From: Letharia columbiana
Lineage: Eukaryota > Ascomycota > Lecanoromycetes > Lecanorales > Parmeliaceae
Reading direction: 5' to 3'
Assembly (NCBI RefSeq): GCF_014066305.1
Contig: NW_023501040.1
Coordinates: 1,438,539 to 1,502,538 of the forward strand
Length of the DNA: 64,000 bases
Each line of letters opens with the position of its first letter. Within the stretch, counting starts at the first letter, position 1. The notes under the pieces are model-generated. The model was not told where the DNA came from, searched no databases, and saw only the letters and a program-made list of their open reading frames with translations. Of the stretch, positions 48,159 to 60,200 are shown one piece after another. The position numbers and the translations under genes are program-made.

Positions 48159-49158
48159 ATGGCCCAACCCAAACCCCGCCTCGTCGACACCCTCCCTTCC
48201 GTCAGAACCATGCCCATGAAGGTCATAGTACTAGGACTGAACCGGACCGGCACGATGTGTATGTAGCCCCACCCCTCTCTAGACTGCTCCCGCGCCGAAC
48301 GGCTCACTAACAGAAGACGTATGAATCGTCAGCAATGTACACCGCGCTGCAACAACTCGGGTACCACCCCTGCCACGGCACCAACATGTGGGCGGACCCT
48401 TTTCGAAACCTGACCCTGTGGACCGAAGCCATGCGCGCCAAGTACATGGGCTCGGGCGCGCCGTGGGGCCGGCGCGAGCTCGATGTCGTATTGGGGAACT
48501 TCGACGTGAGCAGTCCCATCTACTCAACTTCCCCCAGCATATAACAGCTCACAAAGCATGTCGCCGTATGGCAAACATGATGCGTTGATGATGACAACAA
48601 CAAGTCTGATAACATACCCAAAACCAGGCCATCATGGACCTCCCCGCCGCCTGCATGGTCGACGAACTCGTGCGCGCCTACCCCGACGCCAAATTCATCC
48701 TCACCCACCGCCCCGTCGAGAAATGGCTCGCCTCCATGCACGCCACCATCTTCCCCGTCATGGCCTGGCCCTCCTGGCAGCTCCTCCGCCGCTTCGACCC
48801 GGTTTTCGTCGAACCCTGGTGCCGGTACAAAGAGATCATGCTCGAGGGGTGGGGGAGGGACGATTTCGGCGACGCGAATATGAGGAGGACGTTTGCGGAG
48901 CATGGCGAGGTGGTCAGGAGGGTGGTGCCCGGGGAGCGGCTGTTGGTGTTTGATGTGAAGGAGGGGTGGGGGCCGCTGTGTGGGTTTTTGGGGGTGGAGA
49001 GGCCGGTGGGGGCGTTCCCGCATGTGAATGATGCGGAGGCTTATGTGAGGAGTTTTCGGCGGGCGAGGGATTGGGTGATTTTGAGGGTGGTGGGGAGGGC
49101 GTTGATGGTGTTGGTTCCTCTGATGGCGGTGGTGTATGCGTGGTACGCTGTGTTTTGA
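48159..49158 (+). CDS. Sulfotransfer_4-type P-loop protein with C-terminal membrane anchor
   Basis: Three exons, 48159-48258, 48333-48505 and 48628-49158, with introns of 74 and 122 nt, sum to 804 nt, or 267 residues. The core starts MKVIVLGLNRTGTMSMYTAL, where RTGT forms the PAPS-type P-loop strand and turn. Next come LGYHPCHGT, FDAIMDLPAACMVDELV across the second splice, AYPDAKFILTHRPVEKW and ERLLVFDVKEGWGPLCGFLG. The C-terminus is a hydrophobic anchor (LMVLVPLMAVVYAWYAV). Proteins of this family occur in many copies in fungi and are often mislabelled as epimerases. A sulfotransferase-like nucleotide-binding fold is clear; the substrate and activity are not known. It is the intact relative of the broken locus at 24271. 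Confidence 0.87.
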
Positions 49159-49163
49159 GAGTC

Positions 49164-49195
49164 TGTTGTTGTTGTTGTTGTTGTTGTCGTTGTTG
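49164..49195 (+). repeat. (TTG)n microsatellite
   Basis: About ten TTG/TCG units start just after the stop codon of the sulfotransferase-like gene, in its probable 3' UTR. Confidence 0.85.
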
Positions 49196-49463
49196 GTGGG
49201 TGAAGATGTGCTGGACGGGATGAGGAGGGGGAGAAGCAATAGGTCTTGGAAGATAGACGTGCATTTGAGTTTGGGTATCTGTACATACGCGTCTTCGAGG
49301 TAGCTTCATCTCTCAAACCCAAACCAAGCTCGTCGCAATCGTGATACGCGTCTCCCCAAACCCTAAGACCCTCATACCCAGATCCAACTCCACGAAAGAG
49401 ACCCACATCCATGAAGCTCCGCCAGCGACAAACCGATCACCAAACACTCCAGCTTCCCCCTCC

Positions 49464-50256
49464 TCACCCATCCCCCAACAGCGCCAGCGCCCCCTCAAAA
49501 GCCTGCACGACCTTGATATCTACCCAGACCACACAATCATCAGCAAACCCTGCACAACCACAAACACAGGCACAGAATCTCACAGTGCATCCGCTTCGCC
49601 TCCAGCCCCTCCTCGCTGCCCTGCGTGTACGCGATCCGCGTCCGCAGCCGCTTGCCCGCCCGCTCCTCGTCGTGCACGCTGATGGTGCCCGCCCACGCCC
49701 CGAACACCTCCCCCCACCCGCGCCACTCCTCCCAGATGCCCTCCTCGACCGCCTTGAAGGCCTCCATGCGCTTCGCGAACTGCGTCTCCAGGCCCGCCCA
49801 GTCGTACTCCTCGAGCCGCACCGACGGGTCCATGGCCAGGTCCTCGGCGTACGACGTCCGCGTCGGGGTGGCCGTCGGGCTGTGCTCGAAGTGGTAGCGG
49901 GCGAAGTCGCTGGCGGAGGCGTTGGGGGGCGGGCTGTCGGCGCTGCCGTTTTTGCTCGCGGTGATGGGTTTGCGCGGGACGGCTTGGTCGACGATGTGTG
50001 GGGAGTGGGTGCGTTGTTGTTGCGGGGAGGTGTGGAAGCCGGCGGCTTGGGCGAGGGGGAGCGGCTTGGCCGGTTTATAGTCTGTGGGCGACATCCTTCT
50101 CGAGTTGGTGGTGTTGGGAAGATGCTCGGTGGTAGGGGGTTCGGTTCTGATGGACAGTGGTTGTGTTGCTGAAGGAGGAGCGGCCGGCTGCTTTTGTGGC
50201 GGCGGGTACGGTTTGATCAGTGGTTGATGGCTTAAGAGCCTATTCATGCGCGTCAC
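49464..50256 (-). CDS. Unknown fungal protein with Pro/Ser-rich N-terminus
   Basis: Two minus-strand exons, 50256-49584 and 49519-49464, with a 64-nt intron (GTGAGA..GGGTAG), sum to 729 nt and 242 residues. Without splicing the frame ends in an unlikely Cys-rich tail, so the splice to YIKVVQAFEGALALLGDG is preferred. The first ~130 residues are disordered (Pro, Ser, Gln). The C-terminal third is a compact charged helical region with LEEYDWAGLETQFAKRMEAF and EEWRGWGEVFGAWAGTISV. An alternative start is MSPTDYKPAKPLPLAQ at 50094. I do not recognise the family. The pattern resembles a conserved fungal protein rather than a chance frame. The 3' ends of this gene and the sulfotransferase gene converge. 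Confidence 0.7.
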
Positions 50257-51211
50257 GGTGGAGAAGCATGAGAATAATGGGACGGCAGTGTCTCTTCAAC
50301 TATGGAGAATGAGAAAGCGGGATGAGAATAATGGTCTAGTAAATGGTGCGAAAAGCGGGCAGAGCACGGGAGGCACGACATCTCCTTTTTGATACCTTCC
50401 ATTTGTACCTGTACATGATGATGAGCATGCAGATCTAGATCCATTCCCAAAGGATTCCCCAAATTACCTACATAAGTGCAATCCTTGCAGCTGCGTGGGC
50501 GCTTGACGTTGCTGGGAAGTGCGAAGGAATTTGAAGGGAGAGGTGAAACGACCCTCGGAGCCCTCCACGCAGACCCACCTAAGCACCCCTGACTGCTGCA
50601 TACACAGTTCTTTCATGTACTCCCTTATCGGGCAGAATTTGGCAATTGGAAACACGTCTGCCTCGACGGCGGTTAGGATCTCCCTTACCATACATACTCT
50701 GATGCAGATATCATCAATTGATGAAAGTTCTGAAGTCGTTTTTACATAGAGTAGAGCTTGCGTGGACTTGCCCTAGCCTTTGGGTGTGGTGGTGTGAGGT
50801 TTCGGCGGGGTTTCAGCTGGCACGGGATGACCGGATGGTACCTGGAGCTGATCGCCGATTTCCTACGGGTGCTATAAGCGCCCCAAACGTAAGATCATGC
50901 CACCCATCCCCCCACCATATCAACCCCCTAGGGCCCTAGCCAACGGTTGAGTTCGGGTCTAAGGATTCACGGGATTCATTATGTCGGATGCAGTCACCTC
51001 CTGTCAGATGCATGGCCAATCAAGAGCTTCGAGGGAAACTCTGGAACTTAATATACCTACTCGTATTCGGGTCATGTAGGTAGAGGGTATCCAGATCTAT
51101 CATGTCGCCATCATAACACCGTCGCCATCCCTTCCCTTTGAACACCCATGTAGAATCGTAGGGGGCATTATTGAGTGTAAATGGTTAGTAAAGAGCGTAG
51201 AGGGATCATCA
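50257..51211. other. Intergenic region
   Basis: About 0.95 kb with no supportable gene. It contains the promoter of the unknown gene (minus) and the 3' flank of the ECM11-type gene. Confidence 0.5.
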
Positions 51212-52583
51212 TCATCTCGACTTGATAGGTTTCACAACCGCCGTCCCCGCACTCCTCAGTCTTCCGAGCTCCAGCTCGCACACCCCCCTCTTCTTCCGAA
51301 CCCACTCCTCCCTCTTCGCGATCTGCTCTTCCATCGCCCTCGCCGCTTTTCGTTTCTGCTGCCGTGCCTGCCTCAGCCGGTCCATCACATCTCTGAACCC
51401 ATCGAGTAGCAAATCCCCACACTCTTCATATTGGTCGATGGTGAGAGAGGCAAAGAAAGCTTTTGCCCGTGCCGCTTTATCCTTGTGCGTCTTATCCGGA
51501 TATATGTTGTGCAGGCGTTCGGAGAGAGGGAGTGAGGGGTCGGGGAGGCCGTGGTAGGGTATGTGGCCAGGAACGTGATCGAAGGATTCGTTGTGCAGTT
51601 GTTGGTAGTCCATCTCCGCGAGCTGGTGTACGCCGTAGTCCAAATCTCTGGAGCGCTTGCGGCCGTGCTTCCCGTGTCCACCTTCACTGATACTGTTGCT
51701 GACACTGTTGCCGGCGGAGTCGGTGGGGGAGCCGTCGGACCCGGAGAAGGTGTGTGCGACCTTGGTGGCTTCGTCGTGGGGGACGACGAGGGCTTGGGGT
51801 GTGAATCGGCCCTATGAAATTAATACGTAAGCTTTGCGCGTCGTAGAGGAGTGGCATGGTGGCAGCACATACATTGCTGTTCTGTGTGGGTGTTTGTTGA
51901 CGATCTCTGAGAAGCTGCATCGTCCTCTCCTTCATCGTCTCGTCTGACCTCTTCTCTGGCAACGGCTTCGTAGAACCACCCGCTAGTGACTCCTGCCTAG
52001 GCTTGTGCTTCCTGTGCTCTTTGCTAACCGCATTGTTCTCCCTTTCGACCCCGTAGTATAAATTGTCGTCTGTCGCAGACCTGCTGCGATGCCGGCCGTG
52101 TTTGGTTTGGCTAGGATGTTGCTGCTGCTGTTGCCCATGCGGGTCGAGAGGTCTTAGTGCGAGGTGCTTGTTCAACGCAGGCGACAGTGCAGGCGATTGT
52201 TCGCCATCTTCGTAGTACGATGACACATCCACCCCACCCCTGCCATCGTTCATTGCGTAGCTCTGGTGTAGATGATCATCTGTCGCCGAGCGAGAGAGTT
52301 GGGGACGAGAAGGGTCGTCGAAGGAGTTGCCGTGCTCTGCACCGTTTGGATCGCCGCCGCGGTACAGAGGATGTTGCGCAAAGTCGTTCTCGTTGAACTT
52401 GGAGTGAAATGGTCTCTGTCCTTGGTCCTCGCTCCTGCTGGACCTTAGTCGTGTTGGTATTGGTGGTGAAATGGAATAGCCCATTGCTTGCATTTTGGCA
52501 TCAACTCGTCGCTGGTCCTCCTCCGAGGTGGTTGCATCCTTGGTGATTCCTCGCGCATTGAGTAGTTGGCGGAGAGCTGCCAT
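51212..52583 (-). CDS. ECM11-type C-terminal domain protein
   Basis: Two minus-strand exons, 52583-51873 and 51811-51212, with a 61-nt intron (GTATGT..TCATAG), sum to 1,311 nt and 436 residues. The start MAALRQLLNARGITKD is preferred over an upstream in-frame ATG at 52715 because the extra 44 residues are unlike the rest. The first ~290 residues are disordered, with a Gln run (HGQQQQQHP) and two SRSATDDxLxY-like repeats. The C-terminal ~120 residues are helical: AFFASLTIDQYEECGDLLLD, then DVMDRLRQARQQKRKAARAM. This resembles the ECM11 C-terminal domain; yeast Ecm11 is part of the synaptonemal-complex central region in meiosis. I assign the family from that segment only, so the function is tentative. 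Confidence 0.7.
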
Positions 52584-54590
52584 GCCTGATGTGCTGACTC
52601 TATAACGACTGTGCTTGTTGATTGCAAGGTAAGGTAGTGAGTGATAAAGAATGAAGGGCAATTGGTCCAGCCAGGTTGTGTGAAGCCAAAGAGGGAAGGA
52701 TTGCGAGCGAATCACCAGGTATCGCTCTGGTGAGTGCAGGAATGGAAGAAAGAAGAAGAAGTGGAAGGGGAGTGCGGGCTCAGGAGATGAGAAGTTTTAG
52801 GGGGAACATGAGGGGCTAATTCGCCAAGCCAAATATTCCGTGCAGCTCATGCAAGATGGAGGGATTCCTGGTCTTTGGCAATCAATCTTTTGGCGCCGGA
52901 CTGGATGATGGTCACTGGTCAGTGCTCAGCTTCTAGCCTTCTGAAGTTCTGGATTTTGAGTAACTCCGCTTCATCATGTCAACTGCCAAATCCCAATGCC
53001 AACTTCCCGCAATGTGAGACGCAGGGGAACATACAACATACGCTAGGCACGGCAATGCACGGCGACGCTCCCCCCTGAAACTTGACTCTCTCCCCTTCCT
53101 ACAACAAACTTGACCTACTGTATGTACCTACCTACTTTATCTTGACTACTCACTCCACCACTCCACAAGTCCGTCTGACTGACGTTCAACACCTTGCGGC
53201 AGCTAGCCGTGCCGTTCTTCTAGTCTTCTACGCCCGACACGCATGCTGATACATGCTGATGGATTACTGTATTTTTCTTATTCATGACTGAGCTGATTGT
53301 TGCAGCACAGCCTGCTCTAGCATCGATTTACATAGACCATCTTGGCTGCATGGATGATTCTACTGGTACTAGTACAAGGCTACAATAAAGGTCCCATTGA
53401 CTTTTCCTTCACCGTTGTGCTTCTAGGTGAGCTCCTGTATCGGAGAATTTAGCTGTCGCGCCCGCTCCACGGCTGTCACTGGCGACAAGCTGGTGGGCTG
53501 AATTGCGTGTGGAATCTTGTGTCTATTATAGAAAACAGATCATGCCTAACCCCATGCAAAGTTTCACCGGGACGAGAATCCTAAGGCTATGGCACCAGAT
53601 TGGTTCAATCCTCTGTACCGTGAAGGAATTGGGTCTGTTGGAGCGGGGAAGACGTCTGCGGCGCGTTGATGTAAAGCGGTCTCCTGGCGACCATCCATCA
53701 CCGGATGTATTTTCACGACGCTCTTATCCGCCGTCTCTTGGTGGGTTGAATAGTCGTGAGGTTGTGAAACTTCCTCTCAACGAGAGTTGGTTTAGGGGTC
53801 TCACAGAACCCCGAGCTGATTTATTTGCTGACCACGTCGGGGTATGTGTCGGGTGCAAGAGTATTGGCTTCGGGGCTTGTGTTTAGACATTACGCGGCTC
53901 ATATCCTCGTTAAGAGGCTTCCGTCTACATAGCTAGAGATCCAGTCGTGCTGGCTCTCATTGCTACTTTTTCTGGAATAAGGTCAGCGTACGGCTTCCCT
54001 TCGGTAATCTCAGGTTTGACAATTGCGAGATTCATGAACCTCCTTCCTGAATGATTTAGCAAACGGCTTTTTCCCCGGTAGAACGATAATTTGGCCAAAG
54101 ATAAGCCTGGAATTTCCTGTCGCGGTCATCATTGTTGTTGATGCTATTGACTCTTTCTTCCAATTTTCCTTCCTGTAATCTCAGATCTTGCAATTATCAC
54201 AGGTCCTTTGTTTCGGCGACAGCAAGGTGCGAATGAGGCGGTGGGTATTGTAGGTCGGTTCAGTAGAGTGGGGCGGCGGCGAAATGGAGGTGCAAAGTGT
54301 TATGCGATAGAGACGCATGAAAGCGGGGAGGACAAGGATAGCTTTCAGCAGCACTGGGCCATTCAGAGCAGCTGGGACATTATTCATAGGCCGACTTCAC
54401 GATTTCACTGAAGCAGATTCTCTGGCCCGCAGAGGCGACGGAAGTGCCCGAGAGTCTACTACTGTAAGACCGTATACGTGCATGACCATCTGCAGGGAAT
54501 CGAATCCTTCGGGTCTACTCTAGATCTCTAATTTTGTTCATCAAGAAGCTTTCTATCAATCACATTGTTTTGTCGCCTTTATATACAATC
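52584..54590. other. Two-kilobase stretch without a supportable gene
   Basis: A 127-codon plus frame (53503-53886) has no domain, and I do not call it. The composition is normal. TTTATATACA at 54579-54588 just before the amidase start is TATA-like but too close to the ATG to be a standard core promoter. Confidence 0.45.
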
Positions 54591-57170
54591 ATGTCTCGAA
54601 TGTTGTCTATTCTCTACCTCTACGTATTGGGTCTTCTCGCTGGTACCTCTGAACTTCGCGCTTTTGCGACAGAGGTCAGCCATGGCGCGCAGTACTACGG
54701 TAACGAGACCAACCTCGTTTTATCAGAGGATTTGAATTCACCATTCCCCTATGATTTCCCCAATTACAAACATCTTGACAATCTTTTCCCTATGCCGGCA
54801 TGCAATGGTCTTGTTCTGGAAGAGGCTACTGTTGATTATTTGCAGAATGCTATGAAGGAGGGCCAATTGACGAGTACAATGATAGCGTTGTGTTACTTGC
54901 AACGGATATACCAGACGAATGAATACACAAAGTAAGCATGGCAGACTTGCTCGCGCATACATTCAGCCTGCTGTGGTCCATGCGTCGTTGTCTGATGTGA
55001 GATCAATTTGCGGAGCGAAATACGAGAATTGTTTTTTATCCTTCCTATCTGAGAAACAATCCAAAGGATGAAGTCCTGCAGATTCCCGTGTCTCCCCCCT
55101 TTCTGTCAAAGCAACCTACTGTGGCGGCTTTGCTCCTTCCTTGTCTACCCTTTTCTTGGGTTGCTATGATGCTAGATCACTGACCTCGAAGAACAAAGTG
55201 CAATACTAGAGCTAAACCCAGACGTTCTTGAAATCGCATCAACTCTTGACGCTGAGCGAGAAGTTGGCCAAATCCGCGGTCCACTGCACGGCATCCCTTT
55301 CATCGTCAAAGACAATATTGCCACCAAGGATAAGATGGAAACCACTGCCGGCAGTTGGGCGCTTCTAGGGTCAATCGTTCCACGTGATGCTCATGTCGTG
55401 GCTAGACTCCGGCAGGCAGGTGCGTTGCTTCTTGGAAAGGCCACACTCAGCGAATGGGCGGACATGCGCAGCAGTGAGTACTCAGAAGGATACTCAGCGA
55501 GAGGAGGGCAGGCAAGAAGTCCATACAATTTGACTGTCAATCCTGGTGGTAGTAGCTCTGGGAGTGCTGGTGCTATATCTGGGAACTTGTGTATGTTTGC
55601 TCTGGGGACTGAGACCGACGGAAGTGGTACGCTCCTATATCCGGCCCAGTACAAGATGCTCGGCTGTTGATTTTGTTGCGTTGTATAGTCATCAATCCTG
55701 CGGAGAGGAATGCCTTGGTAGGCATCAAGCCCACTGTGGGCTTGACATCTCGCGCTGGGTAGTAGTTCCCTTCCATTGTCTCTGTGTCATCAGCATAGCT
55801 CACGGGGGCAGTGTCATTCCAGAAAGTACTCACCAAGATACCGTCGGTACGTTTGCCAGAACTGTTCGAGACGCTGTCTATACACTTGACGCAATTTACG
55901 GCATCGATCTCCGTGACAACTACACTCTGGGCCAAGAGGGTAAGGTACCCCCGGGTGGCTACAGCCAGTTCTTAACCAATAGCCGTGCGCTCCAAAACGC
56001 TACCTTCGGACTACCATGGCAAAGCTTCTGGACTCTGGCAAGCGAAGAGCAGCAGGCCTCTCTGCTTGGACTCATAGAACTCATAAGAGGCGCCGGTGCC
56101 ACTGTAATTAATGGAACTGAGCTGCCGAATCATCAGACTACTGTAAGTCCTGATGGTTGGAACTGGTGAGTCTGTTCTTTGTCCGCATGGAAGGTGGCAC
56201 TATTGCTTACTGTACTCGCGGCAGGGACTATGGAACAACTCGAGGATATCCAAACGAATCCGAGTTCACTTATGTAAAGGTGTGTTCGCTTCCTTTTTCT
56301 CAAAAGTCGGCCAAGTACTTTTAATCGTTAGGTGGATTTCTACAACAACATTAAGACATATCTTGCCGAGCTTCAAAACACCGACGTTAGATCCCTTGAG
56401 GATATTGTTCAGTAAGTGAAAACGTATTAGATCTCTCGATTGGTACGATACCGGTGGCTTGGCAGCCGTCTGTGTGATAACAAAGTCTTGCTTACCACTT
56501 GCCTCTGCTTAGATACAATTATGATAATGATGGAACTGAGGGTGGCACGCCGAACGTCCAACCCGCATTTGCTTCAGGGCAAGACAGCTTCCTGGCGTCG
56601 CTTGCTACCAGAGGTCCGTACTCCGTGCAAGGTTCTTCTGTCTCCTTCCGGCCGTTCCTTGAGCGGGATAACTTTGTCATCTGAGAGCCATGAAATCTGA
56701 CCTGTACTAGGTATCATGAATTCAACCTACTACGAGGCTTTGTCATTCTGTCAACGATCCACAAGAGAAGATGGCATCGATGCTGCTCTGAAAAACAACG
56801 GCAGGCAACTTTCAGCGCTGTTGGTCCCTCCTGATGTCGCACAGACATATCAAATTGCTGCTCAAGCTGGTACGTGACAGCTTTAGAGGGTCAAGTAATG
56901 ATGGTTCCGGGTATGGTCTACTATTAAGAAGCTAACGAGAACATTGCCTCAATAGGCTACCCAATGATCACGCTCCCCGCAAGCGTCAACTCCTCAACCG
57001 GAATGCCATTCGGTCTTGCACTCATGGGCACCGCATGGTCTGAGGCCGAGCTTGTGAAGTGGGCTAGTGCGATCGAGGATTTGCAGCTCAAATGGAATAG
57101 CACGTATGGGAGATCGAAGCCGAAATGGTATGGTTATAAGCAGAGGAATATCCCTGTGTTGAATCTTTGA
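54591..57170 (+). CDS. Secreted amidase (amidase signature family)
   Basis: Nine exons are inferred: 54591-54931, 55199-55626, 55689-55758, 55812-56165, 56225-56279, 56332-56411, 56513-56613, 56711-56869 and 56956-57170. They sum to 1,803 nt, exactly 600 residues. The signal peptide is about residues 1-25 (MSRMLSILYLYVLGLLAG). The catalytic Ser-cisSer-Lys triad is visible: Lys in FIVKDNIATKD (~151), the cis-Ser in PGGSSSGSAG (~232) and the nucleophile in GTETDGSVINPAER (~256, made by splicing). Other family blocks are HGIPFIVKDN, TVGLTSRAGVIPES, SPDGWNWDYGTTRGYPN and GYPMITLPASVNSSTGMPFG. The enzyme hydrolyses amide bonds; the substrate is unknown. The first intron (267 nt) is long for this window. 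No lesions are seen. Confidence 0.92.
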
Positions 57171-58409
57171 AGCGCCGTGGGAGGACGCCGGGTGGGCTAT
57201 ATGCTGCAGCGAAGACGACTCAAAGACCCGAGGATAAAAACGATGTTGCACACCTATCGAGGAGACTTGTGGCGTTCAAATTGATCTCTTTAGGTCTATG
57301 CTTCGAAAACCTCGTCAGTGCACAGCGTTGTCTCTGAGTTATCATTGCCTTCATGCCGCCTCTGCATCGCCATCTTGAAACTGCCTATGATCCTCTCGCT
57401 TTACACTGCCTAGATCTGCTTTGAACTTTCGTTAGTGTCCAGCATTCTCTTCATAGGCTTTTCCGCTAGGGGGGAGATCCGCTGCCAAGTCTTCCATCAT
57501 GGACGTACGTCTCCAGGCAGACGAGTCAGTTGATATCAAAGCCTTCGCCACCCTTGTCACCCCACCTGCCCACCGCCAGCTTGGACCCATTCAAACGGCT
57601 TCCAGTACAGCAATGTATACTTGTTTCTCCAATCTTGCTGATCGCTCAACTTGAAATAACAAAGCCTGCAGCATCAAGCAAGCGGCTTCCGCGGCTCCTG
57701 AAATTAGGTTCTGCGCCGAATATTGTATACCTCGCGATCAATGACTTTATCATCGGGTCTTTAGTTGCAAATCTATCCAGATGTGTGTGACCATCGCGTT
57801 CTCCGAGGTAAACTCTATGTCAACGCCGTATTTTGCCTGCATAGCCTTATAGCACAAGAGTCTCAGCCGCGGTCCCTCTCTCACCTCTGAAATCCAACCT
57901 TGCATCAAAACAGCCTTGAAACTTATGACTGCTGGTCCCTCCATGGGGGGACAGCTCCCTGGCCCATCTTGGGTCACTGTTCACAATCGCCGAAGTTGTC
58001 CTCAACTACAAACACGGGGGCTGGATCACCGGCGATATCGGACGTTGTGTTGAAGTCGAGACGAAGGGACGGGATGTCCTGCTTGAAGTTACCTTTGGCT
58101 AAGTAGCACGCACTCTGATCGCCTGGCTATGTCAGTGACGTTTGAGATTGCCTTTAGAGCAGGGAGAAAATGAGGATATGGCTCACAGAGTGGCCCCATG
58201 GATTAGGGCTCATCTCGAGTGCTTGTATTTTGGGGAGATTGGTAGCAGGGTTCCGACATAAATCAACGGCGACTTCCCCGGAACTCGAACACCATACAGG
58301 GCTCGTGATTCTTATCATGTGAGACCCGTCTTGCGTGTGTTCAGATACCTCCGCCCATCTGTGTCAACCAAGTTTTTATAAACACAAACTATACACTAAA
58401 ATGCGCGAG
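57171..58409. other. Intergenic region with a coding-like minus fragment
   Basis: At about 57968-58103 the minus strand reads KGNFKQDIPSLRLDFNTTSD and APVFVVEDNFGDCEQ before a stop, preceded by a possible acceptor (CTACTTAG). It reads like an exon, but I find no partner exons. Otherwise nothing is supportable. Confidence 0.35.
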
Positions 58410-59681
58410 CTACATTATCACACAATCCGTACCTTTGTGCCCTCTTGTTGGCCTTTTCGAGCTCCCACCATTCTTCCTACTACTATCAAGTTTTCCTCCG
58501 TCATCTGGCTTACCTCTTCTGCCAGATTCGTCGCTCCTTTTGTGCGTCTCGCTTGCACCGGTTCTGCTGCCACCGCCATGACTGCTACTCCCGTAGTATT
58601 CGCCGTCACGATCTCCTTCGCCCTCCACGCAGTGTGGGACAAAGATATGGTGCTGCCGATGCGGCTCCCAAGTTTCAATCGCCCACAGTCCCAAGATCCG
58701 CATAGCTCGCTTGTCGACAACGCCAATCCTCGTGCCGAATAATTTGCCGTGCCCACCGTGTGGCTCTAAATCGTTGGGGGACCGAACTGACTCATAAGCA
58801 TGACACATCTCATGTAACAACGTCCCGATCATGCTCTCCGAGGGATTTGGCGTTTGCTTCGTCCACGCTTCCTTGAATATCATGGTGGCATTCAGCACGA
58901 TCCGACACTGTCCCTTTTCGGAGCTTGTGCATTGTCCCTCGGTTAAGGCCCAAGTTCCTTTCTGGTGTCCATTTTTGCGAAAATATTCATTTGCTTTCCA
59001 TTTCACGGTGACGTAGCCGCGGAGTCGGCCGCCAAAGAAGAGAAGATCAAGATCGGAGAATGCCTTGATAGCAAAATCGGGGCCGAGGACGACTCCGTCT
59101 GTAGCGCTGTTAGCAGCGTCCAAGAGTCTGTTGATGGCAGCGATTTCGGCCGGAGGGACAGGCCTTGCTTCGTCATTCTGCCACAAGACTTCTTTCGTTG
59201 CGTCCCAGTTTTTCACGAAGGGACCTCTATTGCGTGATTTGAAACTTTTCAGGTGGAAATCGATGTCAGCTTGAGTACAAGGGTAGGGCGTTCCACTGTG
59301 TTTGTTGAACGGCTGCAAGGCTTGTTTGAATAGTCGCTCTCTGAGCTCTTTCCTCCCTCCAGCTTGCTGACGAACTGATTTTGAGTGTGGAGCTTCTTCG
59401 TCGTCCTTGTGGTGGTGCGTACCTCGTGTACCGTCATGTCCGCTTTGTGTAGAAAGGTAGTCCGAGCCTATGCCATCCACGTGATGAGATGTGCCTCGTT
59501 TACCATAGTCTTCACTTTGTGATGAGTGATGGTGTGTGCCAATGGCCATGTCTTCAAAGCGATCGGTAAATCTGGCTCCATCATCGAAATTGCTCTGATA
59601 ATACTGTGGTTCAACACGGGGGCTATGGCGATGGCCACTGGGTTCTGCATAGTAGTCATCCGCTCGAGGATTTCCGTACAT
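58410..59681 (-). CDS. SprT-like zinc metalloprotease with C-terminal CaaX box
   Basis: A single minus-strand exon of 423 codons. The first ~105 residues are disordered and rich in His, Ser and Asp, with GTHHH-type repeats. The SprT-like domain follows: PDFAIKAFSDLDLLFFGGRL near residue 201, FKEAWTK, and the zinc-binding HEMCH at about 290-294 within LLHEMCHAYE. The third ligand is a His in EPHGGHGKLFG (308 or 311). SprT-like proteins include the DNA-protein crosslink proteases SPRTN and Wss1, but many fungal members are uncharacterised. The tail is Lys/Arg/Gly-rich and ends TDCVIM, a good CaaX box (Cys 420) that would predict farnesylation and membrane attachment. No intron or lesion is seen. 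Membrane targeting is inference from the last residues. Confidence 0.88.
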   Translation of the reverse strand: MYGNPRADDYYAEPSGHRHSPRVEPQYYQSNFDDGARFTDRFEDMAIGTHHHSSQSEDYGKRGTSHHVDGIGSDYLSTQSGHDGTRGTHHHKDDEEAPHSKSVRQQAGGRKELRERLFKQALQPFNKHSGTPYPCTQADIDFHLKSFKSRNRGPFVKNWDATKEVLWQNDEARPVPPAEIAAINRLLDAANSATDGVVLGPDFAIKAFSDLDLLFFGGRLRGYVTVKWKANEYFRKNGHQKGTWALTEGQCTSSEKGQCRIVLNATMIFKEAWTKQTPNPSESMIGTLLHEMCHAYESVRSPNDLEPHGGHGKLFGTRIGVVDKRAMRILGLWAIETWEPHRQHHIFVPHCVEGEGDRDGEYYGSSSHGGGSRTGASETHKRSDESGRRGKPDDGGKLDSSRKNGGSSKRPTRGHKGTDCVIM

Positions 59682-60200
59682 GGTTGATGTGTATGATTAT
59701 TCGTCGATATTTCGTATTGGTACGAGTAACGATTAGTTGAAAATGTCACAGTGCTCTGCTCTGCTGACGGGATCTCTGGGGATTCCTTTTCTTTTCGCAA
59801 AGGGGGTTGGTGTTAACTGTCTTTGTATTTTTATAGTGATAGTCGGAACAATGCTTTTTCCCATAACCACTGTGTTGGACAAAGGGAGTTGAAATGGTTC
59901 TTGCCAGTGCCTTACTGAGTTCTTGTACGTTGTGACAAAGACTATGTAGACACACTTGTTGTACAATCCTTCGATCAATGGCATGAGTGAGCTGTACTAA
60001 AAAATGAGAAAAAGATAGCAGAGAAGCAGCAATGCATCGAGGAAGTTTCAACCACGCATGTTAGGGCCTGGAGGGCCCTGCATTTGTTCATTTGGGGTTT
60101 GACCAATTAGTCGTCAAATCGTCATTGCTCGGTCCCTCTTGCAGAATCAAAAACTGAAACTCCCTACGCAAGCTTCTCTGGTCTATGACGGCTAAAATTG
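59682..60200. other. Upstream region of the SprT-like gene
   Basis: It holds the SprT-like promoter (minus). Short overlapping minus frames up to 60051 lack domains. A small palindrome, GGGCCTGGAGGGCCC, lies near 60064. Confidence 0.45.
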
